A DNA stretch of 64,000 nt, taken from assembly GCA_963580455.1 (NCBI GenBank), contig OY756968.1:6485544-6549543 (forward strand). Direction: 5' to 3'. Shown here one piece after another: positions 22,801 through 35,143 of this stretch. The position numbers and the translations under genes were made by a program. This DNA is from Euonymus europaeus. Its lineage: Eukaryota; Streptophyta; Magnoliopsida; Celastrales; Celastraceae. Positions within the stretch are counted from its first letter, which is position 1. Every line of letters begins with the position of its first letter. The notes under the pieces were generated by a model that saw nothing but the letters and a program-made list of their open reading frames with translations, had not been told where the DNA came from and did not search any database.

Positions 22801-24250
22801 CGAGGTTATCAGTCCTTCATCACACTGTTCATATTTCTTCACTGCTTAAATAGTTAAAATCTCTGTACTCTACAGGCTAAAGCCAAAGCATCGATATTAT
22901 TGCAGTTTTATTGGTCTGAATCTGAAGAACTATTCTTTCAGCCCAAGTTGTACACTTTTTGGGATCCATGCCCCATTGGATAAACAGTCAGTGGTAGGCC
23001 AACTGGTGCAACTTGACCCATCCCCGAGTTTGATCTGGTCCGAACCAGCTCCAGAGTCTAACGCTGCGTCTGGATTTTGGTCACAAACAGGGAGCTGATT
23101 GATAAGTCACGAATCGTGCAAATCACTATCAACAATGAGTGACGGAACCCAATGAAAGCTGGAAAAGGTTAGTATATGATCTCTCACATTGTTGGGCCCT
23201 TTTATTTGTTTGTTGTTTGTGAAATGTCCTCTCATCGATAGTGATCCAGAGGTTGCAGCATGATCGGAATTGAATGAATTTGCCGCAGCCACCGAGACAA
23301 AATAAGAATCTCTTTGCACAAACTGTTTGTACGTGAAGAAGTGAATGAACATATTATTGATGTTCCCAGTACAAGTAATCACACACCCACAAAATCACAC
23401 CCCCATGTCATCTTCTGTCACAAAGCTGATCATATTTCTCCTTTCAAAACGGTTTCCTGATGCTTTTCTCCAATGGGTGTGCGTGAATTTGCAGGCCATC
23501 GATAGATTTTAATTGCAGTTCCCAAATTTTGATTCTCAAGCAAGCTCTCCAGTTGAAAGCTTGAGCAATAGATGCCTATTCACAAATAGTATCCTCCTTG
23601 GGAAATAGACACTCAATGCTCTTAAAAAAAAAGATTTTGGCGTGTTGAGCTGGAACTTCTCTCTACTGTTACATATACCAACTCCAATAGTCCAATACAC
23701 ACAAACGTGGGGAGACAGACTGAAAGAAAAATACTCTTATAAGAAAGAGATTGAACACAATAATAACCCATCTCATACCCACCAAGCCCTCTTTATGGAA
23801 CCTCTCCCCGTTGTCTTATTCATTGTTTGCATTTTCTTCACACTGATTCACACTAATTGTTTACTCTATCATTTTCTCTTTCTTGATTTTTTTTTGGTGG
23901 CTCATCGAACGAGGTCTTGAGGTCCTTCCCCTTTCATTAGAGGTCCTCACTCTTTTTCTTAGCAGTACTCCTTTTGCCTTCCCACGTTCCTTCGTTATTA
24001 TTATAGAGATACAATACAAGGTTCGAAATAGGTTTCATTCGTTGAGCTGGCATTGTATTAGTAACCTTACTTGGATCACTTTTCAGGATTCAGATTGCAG
24101 TTCCTTTTCTGTGTTCTGCAGCTATTTAATACTGAACACCTTTACTTACTGAACATATTGTGCGTTTGTGTCCATTCCCTTCCATTATTTCTCTTCTCAA
24201 GACTCTGCATTTCAACAATATCCTCTCTTTCTCTCTTTCCTGTGAAAAAA
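22801..24250. other. Spacer and promoter region between esterase and EPFL genes
   Basis: An open frame without ATG runs to a TGA at 23098 (from an acceptor-like TCTACAG at 22868-22875); it has no recognisable domain. The minus-strand frame at 23107-23382 also has none. 23640-24250 is pyrimidine-rich toward the EPFL start and probably holds its promoter and leader (GCTATTTAATACTG near 24120 is TATA-like). Confidence 0.4.
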
Positions 24251-24778
24251 ATGGGTAGGACTACTCAGAATTGGCTTTGCTGTCACAGAAGTAGACACCT
24301 AATCATTTCATTACTATTACTCTTTGTTTCAAGCCTGACCCAAGTGAGATTGATTGCTGCAGGTATGTAAGTCCTAGTTTAAGTTTGTATTAACCAGCTC
24401 AAATGGGCAAGTAAACAAAAGTATGAAGCAAAAGGAGCTCTGTTTTGACTTGCAGGTAGAGGAATTAGACAGCTAAAAGAGACTGCTCTGGTAAGAGAAC
24501 ACTCTCCAATGTATTCTCGCAAGCATGTAGAAGAGAAGATTGTGGTGGTTAGGAGTTTGATTGGTTCAATGCCACCAAGGTGTGAGAGAAAGTGCGGCAA
24601 TTGTAGACATTGTGAGGCAGTTCAGGTACCTGTAACTACAAAAGCCAATGGCCATTATAGGAGAAGTAGCTTTGTTGCTAGGACTCCCACAGTTGCTTAC
24701 TCAAGAGGTGATGACATCTCCAACTACAAGCCTATGAGCTGGAAGTGCAGATGTGGGGACTTGATTTTCAATCCTTGA
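24251..24778 (+). CDS. EPFL2-like: Secreted cysteine-rich signalling peptide, EPIDERMAL PATTERNING FACTOR-like (EPFL2-like)
   Basis: Two exons, 24251-24362 and 24456-24778, joined through CTGCAG/GTATGT and TTGCAG/GTAGAG, give 144 residues. Residues 17-37 form a hydrophobic signal segment (HLIISLLLLFVSSL). The mature domain begins near IGSMPPRC and has six Cys (80, 84, 87, 90, 135, 137) in the EPFL spacing, with HCEAVQVP, SNYKPMSWKCRCG and the family's closing NP. EPFL peptides with six cysteines act as extracellular ligands of ERECTA-family kinases and TMM; YSRGDDxSNYKPMSWKC and the HCEAVQVP block are closest to EPFL2, which in Arabidopsis helps shape leaf margins and ovule spacing. The variable loop between the fourth and fifth Cys (residues 91-134) is of usual length. 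The ATG at 24251 is chosen over the in-frame upstream Met at 24071 because it directly precedes the signal peptide. Complete and undamaged. Confidence 0.93.
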
Positions 24779-26174
24779 CTCAATTATCATGTGTTGATGG
24801 TAAATGAGTCAATATTTCAAATTGTGGGTATGCCCATTTTGATTCCCTCCTGCATACTATATATATATATGTGTGTGTGTATGAAGTGCTGCAGAGTGTT
24901 TTTCTGTTTTAGTTTGCTCCTATTATTCTTTACTTCAATATTTCCCACACTCATACTCGAAGAAGAAAAGCTATTAATTAATTATGTAGGAAAAAAAGAA
25001 AAAGCCTTTGGAAATATATTGTAGAATACAAGAAGGTAAGAAGCTGGGTTTATGCATGTTCTGCTGTCCTTTCTAACCACTTGACTATAGCCTAACTGAT
25101 TATCTTGACTGCAGCCAAGAGTTCGAAGTTGGATTCTAAATTTGCGCCACTATTTTTAACTGATTTTCGCTGGGTCTCAGCCTAGTTAACCGATCTGATG
25201 CGTCTGCGGGTGCCTAGTCCAATCTGAGTTTGGGTTGAGTGGATTGTACAAACGGCATGATGCTGAGTTGTTGTTGTCTGTGACCCCCAAAAAAAATGTT
25301 GCCTTTTTTTTTCCCATTTTGAGAGGTGGCTAATTTTGATGTCAAAGGGACGAGACGGTGCGTTTAAAGAGGTGAGCGTATCCAAGTGTGGCAGATAACA
25401 CAGTCCTGTTTTCGTATCTCACAAGATTTGTGAATCATCATAATAAAGCCTGTGGCTGTGACTGTGTATTTTATTCTGCCCACCTCGAACCAATAAATCC
25501 CAAAACCGTACCTGTTCATTGTTTTTGTTGTTGTCAACCTGGGTTTCTGCGCACGTAATCCTTACCACTAACTAATTTGTAATACTATCTATTTTATATA
25601 AAATCTCTTTTTCTAGGCAATGACCATGAACATAGCTCGGACTGATGAATCCCAATCCGCCTATGCCTCTGTAGAGTAGACCTTTTTCAGTAAACACTTG
25701 TTTGGTACTGTATAAATTTTAATAATATATAAATTGTTAATTAAGTTGTGTGATATTTGGTAGAGCGTAAATTTATAATAGTGTATAAATTATTTATTAT
25801 TAGGCGTATGTAAAATAGTTTAATAATAAAATAAAAATTATCGAATATGCATCTTGTTTCAAATATATAATTTTTTCAAAATTTAACATATATTTTTGGA
25901 GAGATAATAGAATAAATATGTGAGAGACGAGGATAATAGAAGAAATTGAGAGAATTTTTTAACGTGCTTGTTGACATGAATGAGTAGAGCGTATAAGTTC
26001 ATCAACGAGAAACGAGAAACGAGAAAATAACGTATGCACCTCTTACTATTATGAGATGACCACAAGTTCCACCAATATGCTCTTCCTTGAAAGTCCAACG
26101 TCTTCATCAGACACACAGTTAATGTAATTTGAGTGTCTAGAATAATTATATTATTTTAAATTTATTCTTATTTA
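24779..26174. other. Intergenic, no gene recognised
   Basis: 3' UTR of the EPFL gene first, then A/T-rich sequence. Short open frames on both strands have no motif. A (TA)/(TG) tract lies at 24860-24880. Confidence 0.5.
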
Positions 26175-26476
26175 TTTAAAAATTAAAATAATATGATTGG
26201 AGTCCAACTCTTAGCTCTTTGGCGAGAATAATTTTGAAATACATCAATAAAATAGAAAGATAAAACAACTAAAATAGAACGAATGAAGTAATATTTTGAA
26301 TTATTAATAGATGAATCAAAGTCGGCTGGAAATGCTTGCATTGCAAGGGAATGTTTTATTTGGGGATTTAAGTTAGACAATAATGGCAGGAATTGATGGG
26401 TTTTCATGGTGAGTTATTTCATTTTTTCAATGTTTTTGGGATGTATTTGTCATGAAACTCAGCAACTCTAGCGTTC
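26175..26476. repeat. Left copy of a 300-bp direct repeat
   Basis: About 300 bases here match 27006-27312 in order and orientation. Shared words include GGAGTCCAAC, ACATCAATAAAATAGAAAGA, AAATGCTTGCATTGCAAGGG and CATGAAACTCAGCAACTCTA. Identity is high (roughly 85 percent by eye) with small indels. The two copies enclose about 530 bases with a broken reading frame. Confidence 0.85.
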
Positions 26477-26589
26477 TAAAGGATTAGCCATATATTGTAT
26501 GTGCAACTTCTCTGATCAAGTTTTTTGTTCCATCATGATTGTGTGATTTTGATCCTATGTTCGTCTTGCTCTAGTAATCACTTGAAATG

Positions 26590-26894
26590 TCGGCGGGTCA
26601 TGATGAAACATACGAATAGTTTGTGTTCTAGATCTTTCAATTTCTCTAGTGATTTCAATTAAAATTACTGGAAGTCAGTCTCGTCCTTCCATCCTGTACT
26701 GTTGTGACATTGAAAGATGGTTGCTAGTTGCCACATGCATAACCACTGCCATAACCAGGAATCTAAGTTCTGCTAGCAGAACCAAGATCTTGGTAACCAC
26801 TCTCAGAATGAGGTTGGGTATAATCAATCGGTGGAGAAGATTGACTATAATCGTACTGATCTAAAATGTTCTATGAATTATATGAATCCGCCAT
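26590..26894 (-). pseudogene. Decayed coding fragment of unknown kind between two direct repeats
   Basis: On the minus strand an ATG at 26894-26892 opens MADSYNS, then, through stop codons, NILDQYDYSQSSPPIDYTQP, GYQDLGSASRT and IPGYGSGYACGN in one constant frame. At least three in-frame stops break it, but the coherent Ser/Tyr/Gly/Pro-rich composition in a single frame suggests a former N-terminal coding region. I do not recognise the family; a transposase or other repeat-encoded protein is possible because direct repeats flank it. Confidence 0.45.
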
Positions 26895-27005
26895 GGTTAT
26901 TCTAAACACAAATCAATAAAAATCCATATACATAACACATAGCCAGAAAAATCTTCTCAAAAAACATACGAATTCCAACATTAACGAGTCACATTATCGT
27001 TATTT

Positions 27006-27312
27006 ATTTAAAATAATATGAATGGAGTCCAACATTTAACTCTTTAACTCTTTAGCGAGAGCAATTTTAAAATACATCAATAAAATAGAAAGATGAACAA
27101 TTAAAGTAGAAGGAATGACATATTAGTACATGAATCAAAAGTCGGCTGCAAATGCTTGCATTGCAAGGGAATGTTTCAATTTATTTGGGGATTTTAGTTA
27201 AACAATAATGGTAGGAATTCATGGGTTTTCATGGTGAATGATTTTAATTTTTTCAATGTTTTAATTGGGATCTATTTAATTTTTCATGAAACTCAGCAAC
27301 TCTAGGGTTCTG
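27006..27312. repeat. Right copy of the 300-bp direct repeat
   Basis: Counterpart of 26175-26476. The pair could be LTRs of a small element or a segmental duplication; TG...CA ends, a primer binding site and flanking target duplication were not found. Confidence 0.85.
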
Positions 27313-28080
27313 TTCCAAAAATCTTTGAGGCAAGCCTTGACAACTTTCTTGAAAGGTTTTCCCCCCTCTTTTGGATCCATTTGAGAAACAATTTTGGAAT
27401 TAAAATATAATTTGACATATAATGTTATGGCTACAAAAGTATTAGTATAATTCAATAAATATTGATATTTATATAATAATTTTTTTAAATTTTTATACTA
27501 ATATTTTTACATTTTTAATAATATTAACATATTTCAACAATTTTTTAATACATATAAAAAAATATTAAATTACATATTTATATAATAAAAAAAAACTATC
27601 TTCAACGTGCATTATATAATGTGCCTAGGGTTTTAAGGACTGGGGGCAATCTCGAGAAAACACAGAATAAACCCGAATAACATTATAAAATCCAACAAAT
27701 GTTACTCAAATGCTTCAAAAAATATAATTTCAAAATCGTCCACAAAATGCTGCCTTCATACTAAATTATATGCTATATTTAATGCTCGTTTGAGAACAAA
27801 TATTTTTCATGCAGCATTTACGCTACGCAACAATATTTGTCGAACAATACGAATTTATTGCGGCCATCAGGAGAAGGTAGAGGAAGGAAACCCACTGAGC
27901 ATCAACATTAATGCGGGCTGCCTTTACCTGCTGCGTCTGCTCTCTTTCTTCTATCAATCTGACAAGACCTTTTTATTTTGTTAGACGATTGCAACAAGCA
28001 AGTTTTTCCTTTTTCATTAAAATTAATTTTGAATTCCATTTTTATTATTTAAAAATTTAAACCACATATTAATCGACATG
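27313..28080. other. Intergenic, A/T-rich
   Basis: 27400-27600 is almost pure A/T. 27780-27980 is less A/T-rich with a 64-codon frame lacking any motif. No gene seen. Confidence 0.5.
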
Positions 28081-28088
28081 ATCAAAAC

Positions 28089-29039
28089 AGGGATGACATC
28101 GGATCGAATTTGGATCAGATTTCTCAAAATTCATATCCGATCCTAAATAAAAATAATGTATCCATATTCATATACTACGAATAAAAAAAATCTAAATATA
28201 TATCATATCCATCGGATTTCAAATATTCTCCATGGATATCGGATTTATCCATATAACACGCTGACACATATTTTGCTAGCCTATGACACCAATTATAACT
28301 TCATGATTCATTAATTTAGGAATATAAACCAAAGTCTTAAGTATAAATAATATCAAAAATCATCTAGTAATATAAAAAGTTTTTTAAAATCAAAGTGTAA
28401 AGTCCATAAAACGTCACAATCAAAATGCTTACATCAACTGACAAATTCAAAATGAATAACACTTTCAATAAAGTTTGATAGACCTCATCTTCATAAAAGT
28501 TGATGATAATGCTATCATTTGTTACATGTTAATTTATAATGTTATTGTTAGGTTTAAAGTTTACATTATTATGTTTTTTAGTATTAAGTACTAACTTTAC
28601 TAATTAGAGTTTTAAAAATATTAGTCAATTGAATATTTGAATTAGTAATATGAGATCATATCCCATTATATAGTGTTATTACAAATTACAATTAATTTAA
28701 ATTACAAAAAAATATCTACATTGACAATTATAATATGTATATAAATATATTAATGACATTAATTGTCAATTACATAATTGTACATGAACTATATTATATA
28801 TGCGTGTGTCGGGTAGAATCAGATCGGATATAATCGGATCGGATCGAATATCCGCACGTTCGGGTCGGATCGGATACGAGTTTCGGATCAGATATGCATA
28901 AATCCATATCTGATTCATATCCATTCAAAAAATTTAGATTTTATTCATATCCATATCCATTATCCAGTCAACGGATTTTTCTACTGTTTGACCGGATCGG
29001 ATCGGAAATCCACGGATTCGGACACATTTGCCATCTCTA
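28089..29039. mobile_element. Non-autonomous hAT transposon, 951 bp, 8-bp TSD
   Basis: Flanked by ATCAAAAC on both sides (28081-28088, 29040-29047), an exact 8-bp target duplication typical of hAT. The left end AGGGATGACATCGG and right end (minus strand) TAGAGATGGCAAATG are imperfect terminal inverted repeats of the TAGGGATGGCAA kind. Subterminal regions on both sides are packed with CGGAT and GGATCGGAT units in both orientations, the usual dense transposase-binding-like repeats. The centre is A/T-rich and carries no coding sequence. Confidence 0.9.
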
Positions 29040-29047
29040 ATCAAAAC

Positions 29048-31668
29048 ATATTTTTAATACAATCACATTATCAAAACACAAATCTTTATATAATTTTCTC
29101 ATTTTTCATTAACAAAATATCGACTCTTCCATTTTTCAACAAAATTACATAAAAATTAATACCAAATCCCTTTTTTTTCAAAAAATAAAACCACATACAT
29201 ATACATATTCATATCATCAAAAACACACTTTTCAATACAGACACATAATCAAAAACACACATTCATATACATTATCAATTATCCTTAAAAATCTACCATT
29301 GTCATTGTCCTTATTAGTGCTTCCCTCTCCAATTGTCTATTCTCTGACTTCCCTTGCAACTCAGGCTCATTTTATTTATATCTCTCACCATTAACGATCG
29401 CCATTATTGCAAATATTGAAACCGGTGTCATTGAGGCCCATGATTCTTTTATGCGTTGTACTGGTTGGGAGAGCAAATGCAAAGCCCGTTTGCATTTCAG
29501 GTCCAAGATTCTTGTGACAACTAAGTGGAGACAAAAGGTTAAAGGAGATGGATAGGCATTTAATTTGCTGCCTGATGACGTCAAAAGGTGTCAATACACG
29601 ATCAGCCGATTAAGCCTCTTCTTTTGTATGGGTGTGCACTGCATCGATGAATGAAAATCTTTCCTGCACAGTAAGTAAACATGAGTTAAAAAGTTCACAA
29701 AAATTGTCCTTTGACGTTAACACTTGGAAACTTAAATCAGTTCATATTTAAAAGTAAGAGAGACCGGTATTCTAGAGTTATCTATAAACTTTAGGGTAGA
29801 TTTTGATTGAATATTTTCATACTTGATTTTGAGAGCAGTGTCTTCTATGGGAGGTGAGGAGTCAGAGTTTCAGTAAAACTAAGACTTTCTCTCGCTCCCA
29901 TCTGCGTTGTTGATCTTTAGGTGAATTCTTAGAGAGTTTGAGTCCTACTTAAACTCTTATCCTTATGGGAGTAGGACTTCTCTTGTGGAGACTATTAATA
30001 TCAAGGTACTCCTTGATATAGGTCGACATAGGTGCCCTTTAAGAAGGCCGACCGAGGTGCCTTGATGATGAATGACTAAGGTGGTTGTCTTAGATACCTT
30101 GATTCCGACCCAGTTAACCGCCTCCACACTAAACTGATGTTCACATGTCATGCTTTGATTAGTAAAGTTATTTTGATATCATCGCTGCCAAATACCTGTA
30201 AGCGGATTAAAAAAAAATAAAAAGTATTTCTTGAATGATGAAGATTTAGAGATGTAGTCTAAGATTTAATTGAAAAAGAAATTTAAGCTTTTTTTTAATA
30301 GAAATAATGGGGTTGTGTGTGTGTCGGTTCAACATTTGTATGGGAAAATATAGAAAGAAAATTAAACTTGTATGCCCAACAATATCACATGCAAGTGGCC
30401 CAGTTGACAATTGTATATCAAAAACTGTTTTAAAACGATGTCGTTTCACACTAATTTTGGGTGCCAAACTGCCACTAGTCACTCACGTGATTAAAAGCAA
30501 CTAGCATCCGCCAACAAAATGTGGACATATAACTGTGTGCAAATTAATTAAATGCCCTATGTTGAGGACTGTACTCTCGAACTTCTCTTGTACACACACT
30601 CTGCTTATCCTCCCTCTCTGATCTATGTACTAGTTGGTCCTGGAGCAACTCTGCCTCACATAAGAGAGAGAGATTTTGCTTCAAAACCGACTTATTTGCT
30701 CCATCACAGAAGTTTAGGCAGTTGTTTGCACTTGTTGCTTTTATCAAGCACCTGATACTCATTTTTTGTGTGTCCTAGGTACCTTCTTTTTATTCTCCTC
30801 ATCAATTTTTCTTCTTCATATCGAATATTTTCCTCCTTCACATGCTTTAGTGTTGAATTTTATGATGAAATTGAAATGCTTTAATGGGGGATTTGTTTGA
30901 ATTCTCATGTGGGTCTCTGTCAAATCTCCCTCCCTCCCCAACTCTTTGTTCAAGGCTTGAAGTTTTAGTTTAGTTTCATTATCTGATAACTGGATCTTAT
31001 ATTCTTTAGGGGAAGTGGGTCTTTGTTTCTGGCTCCAAAAGGGTTCTCACCATGCGATTCCTTCAAGCTTTTGTAACATTTTTAAATAAGAATTCTTAGG
31101 TGTGAATATTGTACCAATTGAGCTTCAAACTATTGTCTGCACATTTGTGTTTGTGCAGAGCAACATACTATGAACAACAGATTTTAGAGGGATGATTAGC
31201 TTCATTCAAAAGAGTAGATTAAGACCCCAAGTCATTTTCCATTGGTGATTACAGCTTGTGATCATAACTAGACGACAGTATATGTATCCATGTGTTGAGA
31301 CTTGAGGGGTAGTGTAAATTTTAATTGATAGGACAGACAAAATTCCAAGGTCATCATCTCCTTTTGAATCTTGTCGGTGGCACTAGGTGTAGTGACCAAA
31401 AAATTTTCCTTCTTGCTTTTGCTCTCTTTACTTACAGAGGGTTAAGGTTCTAAAATCCCCACCCCACCCCCCCCAACACACAAGAAAAAGAGTGGCGTTT
31501 ACATTGTTTATATTGCTGAAAGTTTCAATAGTCTAGTTGCTTTATCTGTTGACTGACAGATTTATTTATTTATTTTGATTATTAGTTTCACTTAAAGATT
31601 TGGTTTGACCAGTTAGTTGCTGCCGATAATTGAAGAAAATATCAAGTACCGGATCTTAATTGGTGTCC
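29048..31668. other. Intergenic and 5' leader region of the acidic membrane protein gene
   Basis: 29930-30160 resembles a retrotransposon LTR scrap (GGAGTAGGACTTCTCTTGTGG) but no partner is present. From about 30580 to 30777 the composition changes and TCCTAG/GTACCT at 30774-30781 could be a donor ending a non-coding first exon of the next gene. This is inference. A C-run lies near 31456-31473. Confidence 0.4.
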
Positions 31669-32661
31669 ATGTTGAAGCAATCACCTAGTAGAAGTCCAAG
31701 GTCAAGAGGTTTAAAAGTAAAACATGTTCTTAAGATATGCCTCTTGTTTGCCACTGGAATCTGGGTGCTTCACCAAGTCAAGCATTTATATGGCAAGAAG
31801 ATATCAGAAGAACTACAGGATGGGCATGAAACCATGAAACTTGGGAGGAAGGACCTCCATCCCCATATTAAGGGAGCATCTTTGGTGATTGGTGGGCACG
31901 GGAATGGAGTCGAGGAAAATAAACCAGAAGAAATTATGGATGAAGGAGTGGGGGGTGGAGATGATGAAATAGAAGGGCATGATCAAGAGCGAGCAGATGA
32001 AGAAGAATCTGAAGAGGTAGAGGATCTTATTGATGTAGACGATAGGGATCGAGATGAGGGAAGTGAAGAGCGTGAGAGTGAAGAAACGGATGATGAAACT
32101 GAGCATGCAAGTTTGTTAGACGATCAAGTTCAGAAAGAAGGTGAAAAGACTGCTCGGGAAGCGAGAGAAGACCAGAACACACAGACCATAAGCACTATAT
32201 TTCAGATTGGAGGTTTGAGGATGTTAAAGGAAGAAAAGGTAGATGCAGAGGATATAAACAATTCGGACCCTGAAGTTGGTATGAATGTGTTGACTGAATT
32301 TCTTTCTTCTCAACTTGATAATGTAGAAAATGGTAATAAGATCAGATTAGAGGTTTTGGGTACGGCTCCAAACTCAGCTTGGAGTTCTATGGAAGTGAAA
32401 AGCTTGGAGGCTTCAAATGGCAGAAGTATATTACAGGAGTCATTTGACAATCAGGACATAACCTTGCGAGATGTTTATAGTAAGCAGAATGAGAGCTTCA
32501 ATGAAGCTGTTGAAAATGAGCAACCAAGTTCAGCCACAGCGGCAGCCAGTGCTTTTGAATCTGTTGCTGCAAGAAATGGAAGCTCAGATTTTAGAAAACT
32601 GGAACTGAGGAATGCAAGCACTGGTAGATTCCGAAAAACCTTCAGCGTTAAAGACGAATAG
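31669..32661 (+). CDS. Acidic single-pass membrane protein of unknown function (330 aa)
   Basis: Single-exon frame from the ATG at 31669 (the TTG nine bases upstream is not a likely start) to TAG at 32659-32661. A basic, Ser/Pro/Arg-rich head (residues 1-19) precedes one hydrophobic segment (about 20-37, VLKICLLFATGIWVLHQV) followed by Lys/His, the layout of a type II signal anchor. Residues 75-175 are extremely acidic (repeated EEE, DDE, DRD runs) and likely disordered. The C-terminal third is Ser/Asn-rich and includes ASTGRFRKTFSVKDE at the end. I recognise the head-plus-anchor pattern (LKQSPSR...KVKHVLKICLL) from uncharacterised plant membrane proteins but know of no assigned function. No frame break. 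Confidence 0.8.
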   Translation: MLKQSPSRSPRSRGLKVKHVLKICLLFATGIWVLHQVKHLYGKKISEELQDGHETMKLGRKDLHPHIKGASLVIGGHGNGVEENKPEEIMDEGVGGGDDEIEGHDQERADEEESEEVEDLIDVDDRDRDEGSEERESEETDDETEHASLLDDQVQKEGEKTAREAREDQNTQTISTIFQIGGLRMLKEEKVDAEDINNSDPEVGMNVLTEFLSSQLDNVENGNKIRLEVLGTAPNSAWSSMEVKSLEASNGRSILQESFDNQDITLRDVYSKQNESFNEAVENEQPSSATAAASAFESVAARNGSSDFRKLELRNASTGRFRKTFSVKDE

Positions 32662-33328
32662 TGCGTGTTTCACTCAAGAGGATTACATAGAGAGGATCAG
32701 TTTGTTCTGGAGGCTCTAGCTACTGATGTTTACAGGAGTTGTGGCGAAGTTGCAACTCAGTGTCCTTTCTTAGATGATACTTGCTACTGTAATTGACAAA
32801 ATGTAGAAATGGTTGTGCAGTTTGTGTTGTGGAAATTAGCAAAATAGGTAGCGATTAGGAGTTGGGAGATTAAATAATCCGGACTTGTACAATTGCTTAA
32901 TGAAATGTGCATGGCTGAGAATCAGTTGTGCTCTTTGTTTTCATGAGATTGCAGCTTAACAAAGATAGAAAATTGAAGTTTAGCCCTGCACATGACCAGC
33001 ATTCCTCATTTTTGGCACCAAGAAACAAAGTAAAACTAACAGGACCGAAGCCCAAAGTCCAGCCATGGAGGAGAAAAGTGAGTCAAGCCATTAGTCCATC
33101 ATATATCATTATATCAAGTATGATGGACTCTGATGTGGCCCATTTGTGCTAGACTTTCGGCCCATTCTGGGGTCAATCTTGTGATTCTTGTCAAACGCAA
33201 TCCAACTTGGGTATAGGGTATATTTACTAACTAAAGAACTTTTTTTTTGGGGGTTTGGTCTGTATTAATGGGCTGTACTTATCATTTCAGATGGCCCAGA
33301 TCCAATATGAGAAACCCAAGGTTGTAGA
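32662..33328. other. 3' UTR and spacer with several GCCCA/TGGGC motifs
   Basis: Contains the probable 3' UTR (AATGAAATG near 32899). At 33045-33300 about six GCCCA or TGGGC words occur in 250 bases. The plus-strand frame at 32928-33152 has no motif and is not called. Confidence 0.4.
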
Positions 33329-35143
33329 TAGGGGTGCACACCGGGTATCGGGTTTCTGACCCGACCCGGTCCTTATCGGGCCCACCCGGCCCGGCCCGAT
33401 AATGACCGGGTACAACCCGGTCCGAACCCGGTTATTTCGGACCGGGTTTCGGGTTTATTTTTTCCCATTTTCTGGGTTATCGGGTGACCCGATAACCCGG
33501 TTGTTTTTTTCCTTTTCTGGGCTAGTGGGCTGCGCAATTGGGCATCCAATCCATTCCGTGCTCGTCTGTTCGTCAAGTCGCGAACCCTAGGCTTGCAGAG
33601 TTAAATCAGGTCAGCTCTTTTGCTCGTCCTTTCGGTTGATTTCTTTTGTTATTTTCCTTGCTAGCGAAACAAAATTAACAAATACTAGGTTAGGTTTTGA
33701 TGTGATTGATCTGTATTATGGCTGTAATCTCATGGAAAGATAATCAAGATCAATTTCATATATTCCTTAGGCATACAGAAGTTATTGCATATATATTGCC
33801 ATACCGGTATGACCGTATGAGAAAGTCTTGGCAGGCTCCAAATGGGGCTTTTTCTATACGGTTTCTTTTTTATATCTTTATATTGATCAGAGTTTTAGTT
33901 TGGGGGCTAATTGATTTTTCTGGGCTGTGGGTAGTGGGCTCTTGGCATTGGCAGTGGCACTCTGTGGCAGTGGGCAGTGGGTGGGTCTGTGCGTGTGCGA
34001 GGTTCCTAGTTCCTACTTCGGCTATTCGTTGCTCGGCTGAGGTAGGTATCCATTTATCATTGAGGTTAAACCTAGTTTTGAATTTATACTACATTTACTC
34101 TTGCATTTTCCAAGTTCGGATTTGCGTAGTCTGTTGATCCAGTGTATATATATTTTCCTTCGCTTTTGTTTCTTTGACAAATATTAGGTATGGTTTTATA
34201 TAAATGCTGGCATGAACATGCATAATTGTTACAAATTGCTGGTTTAACTGATTAACATTTGGAGTTTGTCTAGTATGTTTGACTACTAAATTTGTAATTT
34301 TCACATTGAACTCAATTGTGTAAAAAACCTAATTCACAAGTTTTTGGTAACTGATTGTGGATTGGAGCCTTAGCTAATTTTCTCCTTGTCTTGGAACTCT
34401 CTGTCTAATTTAATTAATGTGTTAAACTCGATCATCTTATTACTATTATATAATTGGATCTACTTTGGAGTGTCCGTGTGCATGGATTAGTCTTGAACAA
34501 GCATTAATATTTATTTGGGATTATTTTGGCTTATTCAGCCAAAAAATATTTATTTTTTTGCTTTTACCAATAATAATTTGTGCTGGTTTTAGACTTTTCA
34601 ATGGCTAGAACTAAAAGGAGAACTGTGGGTAATCCTCCTCCACCTCCAGTGGAGCGACTTCCACCACTAGAGGCTCAAAGAGTCGAAGATGTGGAGAGTT
34701 CCAACTCGGAAGAGGGGATTATGCCAGCAGGCCATATACCCACACCCTCAACCGGAGTGACCAACACAACCATCACATCTCCAGTTGCTTCTACTACGAA
34801 GAAGAGAAAGGATCGTTCAGAAGCATGAGATCATTTTAAGAGGTTGAAGGACAAAGATGGGAAGGACCTACCTGAGGCTGCATGTAACCATTGTGGTGCT
34901 AAGTACATGGCAGATCCTAACAAGCACGGTACAAAGAACTTGAAACTGCACATCTCAAAGTGCAAAGTCTTGCACAAATGAGATGATGCTCCACAAGTTT
35001 GATGCAGATTTGGTTCGAGACAAGCTAATTGAGTGGATAATTTGTGAAGAACTCCCTTTTATGATTGTCCAAAGTGCGAAATTCATCGAGTTCTGTAAGG
35101 CTTTGGAGCCGAGATTTGTTGTGCCATCAAGTATGACAGTTTC

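Noticed and set aside
32928..33152. 74-codon plus-strand frame downstream of the acidic membrane protein gene
   Set aside because: No domain, lies in the 3' flank, and no splice signals link it to the gene.
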